Of a stretch of 64,000 nucleotides of DNA, positions 16,179-24,993 are shown in pieces. The notes under the pieces are model-generated. The model made no database searches, was not told the origin of the DNA, and saw only the letters and a list, made by a program, of their open reading frames with translations. This DNA is from Janthinobacterium sp. (GTDB taxonomy: Bacteria > Pseudomonadota > Gammaproteobacteria > Burkholderiales > Burkholderiaceae_D). The stretch is from contig PKWL01000114.1 of NCBI GenBank assembly GCA_003133225.1, positions 1 through 64,000 of the forward strand. The letters run 5' to 3'. Numbering within the stretch: the stretch's first letter is position 1; each line of letters starts with the position of its first letter. The position numbers and the translations under genes were made by a program.

Positions 16179-16705
16179 TGGCCCGTCAATGCTTGCCAAC
16201 CTGGCGCCCGCGTTGGCGATGGCAAGCGGCGTGTTGTGTCTTTGCGCCAGCGCCCGCACCAGAACGGCCTTTTTCCGCCTACGCCCGCCAGTTCCGGTCG
16301 GCCAACTGATCGAGAGCGCCCGGTGGTGTTGCCTGTGGGGGCCGGCTGTGACGGGGCAGTTGGGGCGAGAAGAGCCACCATTAGCGCGGCCGGATTTTTT
16401 GCGTCCCGCGCCCATCGCGCGGACCGGGCAAAATTTATGTGAATGAGCCACTCTGATGGCATAATGCATCGGGCACACGTGCTGTGCGTTTCCGGCCTGG
16501 GTTGCTGGAAAAATTACTGTACCTCTACAGGCAGAAAACATCCGATGAGGAACAGCGTGTTTGGTCGAATCGCAAAAGAAGCCTGGGAAAGAGCGCTAAC
16601 AGCATCCGGGGCGCAGTCGACATTTCCGGCCCGTGCCAACGATTAATGCAAACCGGCAATGGATATCCCTGACGCCATTGTCGTTCAACCAAGGAGTCCA
16701 GCATC
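16179..16705. other. gene-free stretch
   Basis: No supported gene was found in 527 bases. Overlapping open frames on both strands (16072-16446, 16118-16462, 16443-16646, 16484-16672) look random, with many Arg, Pro and Cys and no ribosome binding sites. The last 60 bases carry AAGGAG (16691-16696) for the next small gene. Confidence 0.4.
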
Positions 16706-16816
16706 ATGAGCAAAGCGCAAGACAGTAAAAAAGAGGGCAAGAAGGAACCGGCGAAAAGCATGAAGGAAAAAAAAGAAGCGAAGAAAGTGAAGAAGGAGGA
16801 ACGCAAGCGCCAGTAA
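16706..16816 (+). CDS. 36-residue lysine-rich small protein
   Basis: The ORF MSKAQDSKKEGKKEPAKSMK...KRQ has 36 residues, more than a third of them Lys and most of the rest Glu and Ala, so it is highly basic and probably helical or disordered. AAGGAG at 16691-16696 is well placed for the ATG at 16706. Such Lys/Glu-rich mini proteins are seen in related genomes and may bind nucleic acid, but the function is unknown. It ends 2 bases before the next start, suggesting co-transcription. Confidence 0.65.
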   Translation: MSKAQDSKKEGKKEPAKSMKEKKEAKKVKKEERKRQ

Positions 16817-16818
16817 TC

Positions 16819-17304
16819 ATGTGGCCGCGACGCGCCGCTTGGCACACCCGGCTGGCCGGCTTGGCGCTGCTTGCCGGCGCTGCCAATCTGCTGGCTGCGC
16901 CAACGACCTTTGGCAGCGTAGTGGGCAGCGTCTTGCTGTGCCGCGAACACATCGACAGCGCCTACTATTACTCTTATCTGTCGGCGGCGTTCGGGCCCGC
17001 GTATAAGCGCGAAGGGGGCGCCTATTGGTTCAAGGCAAATGCCAGCTTGTGGGGCATTGCAATTTCCGACGTATTGGTTAGCGATGACAGCAGTCCCATC
17101 CTATTCGTCGGCGCGGTGGCCGATACCGTGCCTGACAAGCTGGGCCAGGCGATCGGGGCGGCGACCGGGGTGCACTATGTCAAGGCCGACAATACAGCGT
17201 TTCCGCTGCGCCTGTCGAGTGCGGGCAGCAAAATCGTTTATTTCAAATCCAAATCGAAGATCTATTGCGACAGCTACAACCCGCTGCCGCGTGGGGGGCG
17301 CTGA
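16819..17304 (+). CDS. exported hypothetical protein
   Basis: The 161-residue protein has a signal peptide (RRAAWHTRLAGLALLAGAANLLAA-AP) and a mature part with two Cys (LLCREHIDS and KIYCDSYNP) that could form a disulfide. It contains ISDVLVSDDSSPILFVGAVA and VHYVKADNTAFPLRLSS. No known family was recognised. It lies between the Lys-rich small gene and gspA with short gaps, so it may belong to the same transcription unit and act in the periplasm. Confidence 0.7.
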   Translation: MWPRRAAWHTRLAGLALLAGAANLLAAPTTFGSVVGSVLLCREHIDSAYYYSYLSAAFGPAYKREGGAYWFKANASLWGIAISDVLVSDDSSPILFVGAVADTVPDKLGQAIGAATGVHYVKADNTAFPLRLSSAGSKIVYFKSKSKIYCDSYNPLPRGGR

Positions 17305-17349
17305 TGCTGGCGCGCTGCATTCGCTGTGTCGTGTCTCCAGGATCACTTT

Positions 17350-18939
17350 ATGTACACGCAATTTTTTAATCTAAAGCAATCGCCGTTTTCAATTGCGCCC
17401 GATCCGCGTTATTTATTCATGAGCGAGCGCCACCGCGAAGCGCTGGCGCACTTGCTGTATGGCGTGGGCAGCGGCGGTGGCTTTGTGCTGTTAACGGGTG
17501 AAATTGGCGCCGGCAAGACCACGGTCTGCCGTTGTTTCATGGAGCAAATTCCCACCAATTGCAAGCTGGCCTACATCTTCAATCCGAAGCTTTCAGTGCC
17601 AGAATTGCTGTTGTCGATTTGCGATGAATTTCGCATCGACCTGACGTTGCAAGAGGCCGGCGCGGTCAGCGTGAAGACATACGTCGATGCCATCAACAGC
17701 TACCTGCTACGCAGCCATGCGCAGGCCAAAAACAATGTATTAATCATCGATGAAGCACAAAATCTGTCGGCCGAGGTGCTCGAACAACTGCGCCTGCTGA
17801 CCAATTTGGAAACAAGCGAACGTAAGCTGCTGCAAATTATCCTGATCGGCCAGCCCGAATTGCGTACCATGCTGGCGCTGCCGGAACTCGAGCAATTGGC
17901 ACAAAGAGTGATCGCACGTTACCACCTCGGTTCGCTGTCGGCAGCTGAAACGGGCAGTTACGTGCGGCATCGGCTAGCTGTGGCAGGCGCTGCTGCAGCG
18001 GCACCGTTTTCACGCCCCTTGCTGGCGCAAATCCACCAAATTAGCAAAGGGGTGCCGCGCCGCATTAACCTGTTGTGTGACCGTGCATTGCTAGGGGCGT
18101 ATGTGGAAAATCGGCATGAAGTCACACGCAATATCATGCGCAAGGCGGCCGCCGAAGTGTTTGGTGAGCATGCTACGCTGGCGGCCGCTGCCAAGCAACG
18201 CTGGGCCTACGGGTTGGGCGGTATGATGGCGGGGGTGCTCATCAGCGTGGCCGCAGTTTGGCATCTGTTGCCGCACAGCGCGCCAGGGGCAGTCAAGAGC
18301 GGCGCCCAAGCGGCAGCGGCAGCAGCGCTCAAGGCGGCGCCGACGCCGCCTATGGGCCTCGATGGCGCAGTGCGCGCGCTGGCGGTCCTTTGGGGCCAGA
18401 CCTTGCCAGACGGCGAGCCCTGTCAGGCGGCCCTTAATTTTAACTTGCGCTGCCATCGAAGCAAGGGCGGCCTGGAGGAGTTACGCTTGCTGGACCGGCC
18501 TGCCGTGCTCAGCTTGCATGACGGCCCGGCGACCTTGTCGTATGCATTGCTCACTAGCTTGAGCCAGGCCGGAGCGACGCTGCGCGTCAATGGCAAGGAT
18601 CAGGCGATCGGCCTGGCAGACTTAAAGGCGCGTTTCGACGGTGAGTTCCTCACTTTGTGGCGTGCCCCGCGGGGCTGGCGCGATGAAGTCTCGGGTGGCG
18701 ACCGCGGTCCCGATGTCGACTGGCTGATGCTGCGTTTGGCACAACGGTACGGAATAAAAACGCCGGCAGAAAACCAGCCGCTTGACGCCGAAATGCAAGG
18801 CCACTTGCGCCAATTTCAACTGAGCCAAAAGCTCGCCGCGGACGGGGTGGCCGGCCCGAAGACGTTTATTCGACTGAATCAGTTGGGCGGCGCCAAAGAG
18901 CCGCATCTGCAAAATGGCACCGACGAGGTAGGAAAATAA
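17350..18939 (+). CDS. gspA: GspA/ExeA-like ATPase with peptidoglycan-binding domain
   Basis: ExeA/GspA forms an inner-membrane complex with GspB and, through peptidoglycan binding, helps the type II secretion secretin assemble. The protein has 529 residues from ATG 17350 (MYTQFFNLKQSPFSIAPDP), the family's standard opening. Walker A is GEIGAGKT at residues 50-57 and Walker B is in NVLIIDEAQN. A transmembrane helix follows near residues 290-310 (GGMMAGVLISVAAVWHLL). The C-terminus has a peptidoglycan_binding_1-like domain with FQLSQKLAADGVAGPKTF. The start at 17326 is less likely. gspB follows after one base. Confidence 0.92.
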   Translation: MYTQFFNLKQSPFSIAPDPRYLFMSERHREALAHLLYGVGSGGGFVLLTGEIGAGKTTVCRCFMEQIPTNCKLAYIFNPKLSVPELLLSICDEFRIDLTLQEAGAVSVKTYVDAINSYLLRSHAQAKNNVLIIDEAQNLSAEVLEQLRLLTNLETSERKLLQIILIGQPELRTMLALPELEQLAQRVIARYHLGSLSAAETGSYVRHRLAVAGAAAAAPFSRPLLAQIHQISKGVPRRINLLCDRALLGAYVENRHEVTRNIMRKAAAEVFGEHATLAAAAKQRWAYGLGGMMAGVLISVAAVWHLLPHSAPGAVKSGAQAAAAAALKAAPTPPMGLDGAVRALAVLWGQTLPDGEPCQAALNFNLRCHRSKGGLEELRLLDRPAVLSLHDGPATLSYALLTSLSQAGATLRVNGKDQAIGLADLKARFDGEFLTLWRAPRGWRDEVSGGDRGPDVDWLMLRLAQRYGIKTPAENQPLDAEMQGHLRQFQLSQKLAADGVAGPKTFIRLNQLGGAKEPHLQNGTDEVGK

Positions 18940-18940
18940 G

Positions 18941-19597
18941 ATGTCCTATATCTTGGAAGCACTCAAAAAAGCGCAGTCTGAACGCCAGTTGGGCACGCTG
19001 CCGAGCATCCACGCGCCGGCGTTGCGGGACTTGGACGGCACAGCGGCCGCCGCCGTCAAGAGGCCGCTCTGGCTGGCGCTGGGCCTGATGACGCTGGTAG
19101 CTGTAGCACTGCTGGTGCTGATGTGGCGCCAATCTTGGCAAAACGCAAGCGCGGTGCGGCCCGCGCCGCCGTCGGTGCCAGTGACGATGCCCGCGCCGCT
19201 TCCCGCCGCGGCGCGCGCCAGCGCGGCCGCGCCGATCAAAGCGGCGCTGCGGACACGAGCGGCTGCCTTGGCGCCCGTGCCGGCGCTCAAGCAGCCTGAG
19301 CCGGCGGCGCAGGTGTTGTCAGCGCCGCCGCCGCAGACTCGACCGGCCCCGGCATCCGTAGTGGAGGATGCCGTTCCTTCCCTGCGCGAATTGCCCGAGA
19401 CGTTACAAAGACAAATTCCGCCGCTCGCGATTGGCGGGTACATCTATTCAAAAAATCCCGCCGATCGCCTGTTGTTGATCGACAATGTGTTGCGCCATGA
19501 AGGAGAGGAACTCGGGCCGGGGTTGACCCTGGAGACGTTGCAGCCAAAATCGGCCGTTTTCAATTACAAAGGGTATCGTTACCGCGTGCTCTACTGA
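18941..19597 (+). CDS. gspB: GspB general secretion assembly protein
   Basis: The 218-residue protein begins MSYILEALKKAQSERQLG, the diagnostic N-terminus of GspB/ExeB/PulB. A single transmembrane helix (about 46-66, WLALGLMTLVAVALLVLMW) leads to a long Pro/Ala-rich periplasmic linker and a C-terminal GspB domain (PPLAIGGYIYSKNPADRLLLIDN... and F.YKGYRYRVLY). It is translationally close to gspA. The two are separate from the main gsp cluster, which is not in this window. Confidence 0.9.
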   Translation: MSYILEALKKAQSERQLGTLPSIHAPALRDLDGTAAAAVKRPLWLALGLMTLVAVALLVLMWRQSWQNASAVRPAPPSVPVTMPAPLPAAARASAAAPIKAALRTRAAALAPVPALKQPEPAAQVLSAPPPQTRPAPASVVEDAVPSLRELPETLQRQIPPLAIGGYIYSKNPADRLLLIDNVLRHEGEELGPGLTLETLQPKSAVFNYKGYRYRVLY

Positions 19598-19823
19598 TCC
19601 AAATGGTTTTTCTGTGAGACGCTCGGGGTCAACTGAAACCGCGCAGTACGTTGAAATTTAAAATTCGCGTTGCGCCCAGGCCATGCGCTCATGGCTCGTG
19701 CCTGGATCTTCGGCGCGGACGGCAAGGCCCTGATGGCGACGCGCCACGGTCGGCGCCGGAATCGCTTGCAGCCCTTGCAGATCGTATAATGGCGCCTTTA
19801 CAGTGAAGGCAGGAAGAATGGCG

Positions 19824-20351
19824 ATGCACCAAGAAACTCCAACGCTGGGGCGCAACGTCATCGGCATCGTCGGCTGTTCCGGCAGCGGTAAGACGACCTT
19901 GCTTGAATTTGTGGTAACCCAACTGGCGGCCCAGGGCCTGCGCGTCAACATCATCAAACACAGTCATCACGATTTGGAGCTGGAGCCGGCGCACAAGGAT
20001 AGCGCGCGCCTGCGCAGTGCCGGGGCGGCCGAAGTGCTGGTGACGTCGCCGTTTCGTTTTGCCATCACCCATGAGTTGCGCGGCGCGCCGGAGCCTTCGC
20101 TGGACGAGCAGATATCGCGCCTGGCGCCAGCCGACCTGACCTTGGTTGAGGGATTTAAGTTCCATCCGCTGGCCAAGCTTGAAGTGTTCCGCACGGCACT
20201 GGGCGAATTGGCCCGTTACCCCCTTGATCCTTTTATTGTGGCGGTCGCCTCCGACCGTGCGGCGCCGGCCGATTTGCCGCCCGGTCTAGTCTGGCTGGAT
20301 CTGAACGCACCAATGAGTGTCTTGCATTGGTTGCTGGACCGCATCAAATAA
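19824..20351 (+). CDS. mobB: molybdopterin-guanine dinucleotide biosynthesis protein B
   Basis: MobB is a GTP-binding protein that assists MobA in attaching GMP to molybdopterin. The Walker A motif is [14 protein letters not shown], followed by [11 protein letters not shown] and [11 protein letters not shown], then DLTLVEGFK, all typical of MobB. The ATG at 19824 has AGGAAG 8 bases upstream. ATG 19818 and GTG 19803 are alternative starts. It stands alone, with no moa, moe or mobA genes nearby. The length (175) is normal. Confidence 0.9.
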   Translation: MHQETPTLGRNVIGIVGCSGSGKTTLLEFVVTQLAAQGLRVNIIKHSHHDLELEPAHKDSARLRSAGAAEVLVTSPFRFAITHELRGAPEPSLDEQISRLAPADLTLVEGFKFHPLAKLEVFRTALGELARYPLDPFIVAVASDRAAPADLPPGLVWLDLNAPMSVLHWLLDRIK

Positions 20352-20365
20352 TGTTTCTTCAGAGC

Positions 20366-20392
20366 TAAAGTATTTTTCCAATTTTCCGTTAA
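20366..20392 (+). promoter_or_regulatory. sigma-28 (FliA) type promoter
   Basis: TAAAGTAT (20366-20373), an 11-base spacer, then TCCGTTAA (20385-20392). This matches the flagellar sigma-28 consensus TAAAGTTT-N11-GCCGATAA at 7 of 8 and 6 of 8 positions. It lies 28 bases upstream of the motility-protein gene. Confidence 0.65.
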
Positions 20393-20420
20393 AAGGACAT
20401 GGATTTAAACGGAGAATCAT

Positions 20421-20621
20421 ATGAACGTTACCGGCATTACCCAGTTGGCTACCAGCATGGCCGAAACTGACACTCAGCAGGCCGTAAGTACTGCTGTGCT
20501 CAAAAAAGCGCAAGACATCGATATCTCGACCGCCACAGCCTTGATTCAAGGGCTGCCTGGTGGGTCGTCGAGCCAAAATTTACCAGCCCACCTCGGCAAT
20601 TCGGTCAATACTAGCGCTTGA
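20421..20621 (+). CDS. YjfB-like putative motility protein
   Basis: The 66-residue protein (MNVTGITQLATSMAETDTQQ... followed by VLKKAQDIDISTATALIQGL) matches the small YjfB-type putative motility family, which is found near flagellar genes and has no known mechanism. GGAG lies 6-9 bases before the ATG. The sigma-28-like promoter 28 bases upstream supports membership in the late flagellar regulon, though no flagellar cluster adjoins it. Confidence 0.72.
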   Translation: MNVTGITQLATSMAETDTQQAVSTAVLKKAQDIDISTATALIQGLPGGSSSQNLPAHLGNSVNTSA

Positions 20622-20798
20622 TTCTTGCCCTTGGGCAGGATGGGCGGGTGGCGACTTTAACCTCTTTGGCGCTGGTGTCATGGCACGTTCGAGGACGTTC
20701 CAACCTGCCGATGGCCGGCGCCCTTTTCTGTTTTTTTGGAAAGGACCATAAGCGTCTTAGCTTACATGGGCAAATGCGGAGTCTCCAAACGACACGCC

Positions 20799-21083
20799 TT
20801 ATTTGAACGCGCGCAACAGTTTGGCTTCGCCCGATTGGTTAATTAGCTGATCGTTGGCGCTTCGCGTCGCATCGATCATGCGCTCCAACTGGGCGTCTTC
20901 AAAAGAGGCCAGTTCTTCGGTTGCCGCCTGCAACGCCTGGGCCAGCCTGGCGCGGGCCTGCTGATACGGAGCGCTCGTGTTTCGATCCGTGCTTTTCAGT
21001 AATTCTTCCGCGGTCTCGATGACCTGACGCAGGTCGCCAAGCAGCTTTTCCTGGGTCCGTATGCTATGGTCCGGCACTTCCAT
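20799..21083 (-). CDS. DUF883/ElaB-like protein lacking the membrane anchor
   Basis: The 94-residue protein from ATG 21083 (MEVPDHSIRTQEKLLGDLRQ...) has the amphipathic, Ala/Glu-rich coiled coil of DUF883 (VIETAEELLKSTD and LAQALQAATEELA). Known family members such as ElaB/YqjD end in a Gly-rich transmembrane helix that anchors them to the inner membrane and can bind ribosomes. Here the C-terminus is DQLINQSGEAKLLRAFK, with no hydrophobic helix, so it may be soluble or truncated. A GGGGAT precedes the start. A longer frame from 21200 looks spurious. Confidence 0.65.
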   Translation of the reverse strand: MEVPDHSIRTQEKLLGDLRQVIETAEELLKSTDRNTSAPYQQARARLAQALQAATEELASFEDAQLERMIDATRSANDQLINQSGEAKLLRAFK

Positions 21084-21221
21084 ATCGATCCCCGCAGGCT
21101 TGTTGAGATACTCATTTAGAATATAAACAACGGGTTCAGTTGGGGTTTGACATGGCGCAATTTCAATGATCGGGTGGGGTCCGGGGCGGACAATGAACAT
21201 TGCTCAAGCTCAAAAAATGCC

Positions 21222-21449
21222 TTAGTTGGCGCCTATTGCCGCCACGTCAATGCGCACGTCGCCAATCATGACGATCTGGCCGGCGCGAATTTTGCAGGTC
21301 TTGCGCAATTCCTTTTTCCCGTCGACCGATACGATGCCGCTGGCCACCATCATTTTCCCCGCGCCGCCACTGTCGCAAAAGCCGGACAGCTTCAACAACT
21401 GGTTCAGTTCGATATAGTCGGTGGTTAAACCAAAACTGACTCTTTGCAT
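21222..21449 (-). CDS. S4-domain RNA-binding protein (YbcJ-like)
   Basis: The 75-residue protein is essentially one S4 domain: YIELNQLLKLSGFCDSGGAGK, V..G.V.VDG.KELRK.CKIRAGQ.V. This matches the YbcJ family of stand-alone S4 proteins, presumed to bind structured RNA. The start ATG at 21449 fits the family. It is on the same strand as the DUF883 gene, 140 bases upstream of it. Confidence 0.85.
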   Translation of the reverse strand: MQRVSFGLTTDYIELNQLLKLSGFCDSGGAGKMMVASGIVSVDGKKELRKTCKIRAGQIVMIGDVRIDVAAIGAN

Positions 21450-21706
21450 TTTATCCTCGCAAGCTATGATGAGTGTCGATCCCTAGTGTAGCGGCATTCC
21501 GTTAAGGCGTGAAACTTCGTTTCGAAGTCATGGGATCCGTTTTGCGGCAGGTCGCTTAAGCTGAAGAGGCTGCATGGGGCGACGGCACCTGCTAGTTCTT
21601 AGGTAAATAATTAATGCTGGATTTTCCAGTGCGCTTCCCACCTGGGTCGCCATTGGGGCGACAGCCAACCGCTGGCTGCTGCATCAACCCAATTTAGGGC
21701 TATGCC

Positions 21707-23107
21707 TTAGGCGCCAGCGGCATTTGGACGCGTCATGTCAAGCGGGACGACCCACTGATCGAATTGCTCGGGCGTGACAAAGCCGAGCGCCAGCGCCGCT
21801 TGCTTTAGCGTGCAGTTTTCATGCTGCGCTTTTTTGGCGATCTGGGCCGCGCGGTCGTAGCCGATGTGCGGCGCCAGCGCCGTTACCAGCATCAGCGAAC
21901 GCTGCATCAATTCGGCGATGCGCTCCCGGTTCGGCTCGATGCCCTGCGCGCAGTGCCGCTCGAAGCTGCGCATGCCGTCGGCCAGCAGGCGTGCGCTTTG
22001 CAGGAAATTGTAGGCGATCAGCGGCTTAAATACGTTCAGCTCGAAGTTGCCTGAGGCGCCGCCCAGTGTGATCGCGACGTCATTGCCGAACACTTGGCAG
22101 CACAACATCGTGAGCGCCTCGCACTGGGTGGGATTGACCTTGCCCGGCATGATCGAGCTGCCCGGCTCGTTTTCCGGGATCGTAATTTCACCCAAGCCCG
22201 AGCGTGGCCCCGACGCCATCCAGCGTACGTCGTTGGCAATCTTCATCAGCGCGGTGGCCAGGGTTTTCAGCGCGCCATGCGCGGCCACGAGCGCATCATG
22301 CGCGGCTAGCGCGGCAAATTTATTGGCGGCACTTTGGAACGGGAGCGACGTGGCGCGCGCCAGTTCGGCCGCGATGCGATCGGCAAACTCGGGATGGGCG
22401 TTCAAGCCGGTGCCCACGGCGGTGCCGCCCGCCGCCAATTGCAGCAAGGGCGGCAGGGCGGCACTAATGATGTGTTCGGCAAAATCGAGTTGCGCGACAT
22501 AAGCGGAAAATTCTTGGCCCAGGGTGAGCGGGGTCGCGTCCTGCAAATGGGTGCGGCCGATCTTGACAATGTCGGCAAACGCATTCGCCTTCTCGTTTAG
22601 GGTGGTCCGCAACTGGCGCAGCGCTGGCAGGAGCGCGTGTGCCAGTGCCTGCGCGGCCGCGACGTGGATCGCGGTCGGAAATATGTCATTGGACGACTGG
22701 CCGAGGTTGACGTCGTCGTTTGGATGCAGCAGACGCTTAGAACCGCGCGCGCCGCCCATCAACTCCGAGCCTCGGTTAGCGAGCACCTCGTTCATATTCA
22801 TGTTCGTCTGCGTGCCGGAGCCAGTTTGCCAAACGGCCAGTGGGAACTCGCCGGCATGCGCGCCGGCCAGCACTTCATCGGTCGCCTGCATGATGGCCGC
22901 CGCTTTTGGCGCAGCGAGTAAGCCCAAGTCCAGATTGACCGTGGCCGCGGCACGCTTGGCGCCGGCCAATGCGGCGATCAATTCGGCAGGCATGCGCTCC
23001 GTTGAAATGCGGAAGTGTTCGAGTGAGCGCTGGGTCTGCGCGCCCCATAAGCGGTCCGCCGGCACTTCAATCGGCCCAAAGCTGTCGTGTTCGATTCTGC
23101 CGTCCAT
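21707..23107 (-). CDS. fumC: class II fumarate hydratase
   Basis: FumC interconverts fumarate and malate in the TCA cycle as an iron-free, oxidative-stress-tolerant tetramer. The 466-residue protein starts [18 protein letters not shown], with AAGGGGAT upstream. Motifs are [49 protein letters not shown] and the superfamily signature [17 protein letters not shown] with the catalytic Ser. It is divergent from the FimV-like gene, with 109 bases between them. Confidence 0.96.
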   Translation of the reverse strand: MDGRIEHDSFGPIEVPADRLWGAQTQRSLEHFRISTERMPAELIAALAGAKRAAATVNLDLGLLAAPKAAAIMQATDEVLAGAHAGEFPLAVWQTGSGTQTNMNMNEVLANRGSELMGGARGSKRLLHPNDDVNLGQSSNDIFPTAIHVAAAQALAHALLPALRQLRTTLNEKANAFADIVKIGRTHLQDATPLTLGQEFSAYVAQLDFAEHIISAALPPLLQLAAGGTAVGTGLNAHPEFADRIAAELARATSLPFQSAANKFAALAAHDALVAAHGALKTLATALMKIANDVRWMASGPRSGLGEITIPENEPGSSIMPGKVNPTQCEALTMLCCQVFGNDVAITLGGASGNFELNVFKPLIAYNFLQSARLLADGMRSFERHCAQGIEPNRERIAELMQRSLMLVTALAPHIGYDRAAQIAKKAQHENCTLKQAALALGFVTPEQFDQWVVPLDMTRPNAAGA

Positions 23108-23216
23108 GAGATCCCCTTGAATCACGGTTTAACAACGATATTAGTGTACTCCAGCACGAAAAAATGGCGCTAGGGCTATTTATCGGCGGCTGGCGGCCGT
23201 TAAAGAGGGGTGACGC

Positions 23217-24233
23217 ATGTCGATCACAGAAAGCGACCCCATCATGCAGCGCAGCACACTTTTCCGTTTCACCCGTGGCGGCAGTGCCGTAGGCTTGGCT
23301 GCCCTATTGTTTAGCAACGTCCAAGGCGCCGAATTGGGCGAGCTGACGGTGCGTTCCTTCGTGGGCCAGCCGCTGGTGGCCGATATCGAGCTGACGGCGC
23401 TAGCGCCCGACGAAATAACGGATTTGCAGGTACGCCTGGCGTCGCCCGATGTCTACCGCGGCGCTAACATCAGCATGAATCCCGCGTTGGCATCGCTGCA
23501 TCTGGCGCTGATGCGACACGACGATCAGCGCCAGTTTTTGCATCTGACCTCACTGCAGGCGGTCGATGCCCCTTATATTCATCTGTTTCTTAGCCTAAAT
23601 GCAGGTGGTCGGCACGCCGTGCGTGCGGCCACGCTTTGGTTGGCGCCCGACCCTCGACCGGCCCCGGCGCTGCCATTTGCCGCCAGCGCGCCGCCGTTGG
23701 CTGCCGCCGTGCCAGTACTGTTAGCCGCCTCCGCGCCCATGGTGCATGTCCCGCCGGTGGCACTGGCGCCCGACGTTGCGGTGTTCCGGTCGAGCCCGAC
23801 CGTCGCTGCCAGTCATCCGCATTTCGCGCCGGAACGCGCCTGCCCGCAGCAATCGGATGCACCAGTTCAAGCTTGCGCCGAGCTCGATTCCAAGAATGCC
23901 GCTTTAAGTGCGAAGATAGTCGATTTAGAAGAGAAAGTGAAAGTGCTACAGGTAGCGCTGGTGCCGCAAGGGGAGCCCTTGGCGGCGATGCCGCGCAAGG
24001 CGGGCGTGCCAGCGCCAAAGTTGAAAGCGGCGCAGTCGGCGGATATGACGTCAATGCTTGCTCTGATTGCCGGCGCCGTCATGGTATTGCTACTAATGGG
24101 GACTGGCGGCTATCTCTTCTTGCGTCGCAAGCAGGGAAAAGTGACGTTTGAGGTATCCAAATATTGGGTCTTATTGCGCTCTTCGTTCAAACGCGCCCCA
24201 GCGCTCGCGGAGCCGGCCGAACCAGCCGAATAA
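23217..24233 (+). CDS. FimV N-terminal-like membrane protein
   Basis: The 338-residue protein has a signal-like N-terminus (GLAALLFSNVQG) and then the FimV/TspA N-terminal domain: AELGELTVRSFVGQPLVADI and ELTALAPDEI...LASPDVYRGANI. After a Pro/Ala linker come a short coiled coil (LDSKNAALSAKIVDLEEKVKVL), one transmembrane helix (about 277-300) and a basic cytoplasmic tail. FimV proteins act in type IV pilus assembly and polar organisation. No LysM or TPR/FimV C-domain is seen, so this is a short form. GAGGGG lies 5 bases before ATG 23217. Confidence 0.75.
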   Translation: MSITESDPIMQRSTLFRFTRGGSAVGLAALLFSNVQGAELGELTVRSFVGQPLVADIELTALAPDEITDLQVRLASPDVYRGANISMNPALASLHLALMRHDDQRQFLHLTSLQAVDAPYIHLFLSLNAGGRHAVRAATLWLAPDPRPAPALPFAASAPPLAAAVPVLLAASAPMVHVPPVALAPDVAVFRSSPTVAASHPHFAPERACPQQSDAPVQACAELDSKNAALSAKIVDLEEKVKVLQVALVPQGEPLAAMPRKAGVPAPKLKAAQSADMTSMLALIAGAVMVLLLMGTGGYLFLRRKQGKVTFEVSKYWVLLRSSFKRAPALAEPAEPAE

Positions 24234-24276
24234 AGCGCCGCCGCCACTTTGCGTTGGCGCCAAACGAGGGCGTTCC

Positions 24277-24567
24277 TTATGATTGCTGGTGCGGCGCCTG
24301 CGCTGGGTTGAACAATCGAGACATCCAAGGCTCGGTAATGTTGCGGATGGCGCGGTCATTAGCTAAAATTTGTTTCAGCAGTTCGATCTTTCGCACGCGC
24401 GGGGCACAGCTTACGACGGCTAGAGCGTTCGCGGCGTGCGCTTGAGCCTCGCATTGTCCTTCCAGTTCGGTCAGATCATCCCAAGCACCCGTGCGCGCAG
24501 CGAGCACCATTTGATTGGTCAATCCGGCAATATTTTCGTACATCGATAAAACTTCGGTGGAGGTCAT
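24277..24567 (-). CDS. fliT: flagellar export chaperone FliT
   Basis: The 96-residue protein starts MTSTEVLSMYENIAGLTNQM. It is an all-helical small protein with WDDLTELEGQCEAQ and RKIELLKQILANDRAIRNIT, the FliT pattern. FliT is the chaperone of the filament cap FliD and in enterobacteria also binds FlhDC. It is alone here, without fliD or fliS, but a sigma-28-like promoter lies 48 bases upstream, consistent with late flagellar expression. Confidence 0.8.
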   Translation of the reverse strand: MTSTEVLSMYENIAGLTNQMVLAARTGAWDDLTELEGQCEAQAHAANALAVVSCAPRVRKIELLKQILANDRAIRNITEPWMSRLFNPAQAPHQQS

Positions 24568-24993
24568 ATGCGCACCATGTCAAAAATGGAATAGATTACT
24601 GCTTGTCTTTATTGTTAGCGGCAGGCGAACTTAGAACTTGAGGGCTTTTATGAAAATAATTGAAAAATAGTGAAAATGGCCTCGGCAGCATGCGCCGCAG
24701 CGTTAGCTGAGACGGTCCGCGAGCATCACGGGAAAAAATTTCAATCACTCGCGCGCCCTTCTGAAGGCCCGCTTTCCCGGATTTGCTCATTTGGGCCTGT
24801 GGCAACTTGCAGCAATGCGCGGCGCGGCCCTTCCCCGATTAAAATATACGTAGCGCCGGCAGCGTCATTGGCAATCCCTGTGCTGCGGGCCCGACTAGGA
24901 TAGGCATTCGAGGTGAACGGGGCCTGGGCGCGGCGCGAGCGCGCGCAGGTATGGTACGCAGCGGTGAGGCAAACAGATCGTTATCGGATACCT
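24568..24993. other. divergent intergenic region fliT / methyltransferase
   Basis: No gene was recognised in these 426 bases. The fliT side carries the sigma-28-like promoter listed separately. On the methyltransferase side the sequence is open in frame back to 24913, but that extension looks non-coding and no good ribosome binding site was found. No strong sigma-70 promoter was seen. Confidence 0.45.
24615..24641 (-). promoter_or_regulatory. sigma-28 (FliA) type promoter of fliT
   Basis: On the minus strand TCAAGTTC (24634-24641), an 11-base spacer, and GCCGCTAA (24615-24622). This matches TAAAGTTT-N11-GCCGATAA at 6 of 8 and 7 of 8 positions with the exact spacer. It is 48 bases upstream of the fliT ATG. 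Confidence 0.7.
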
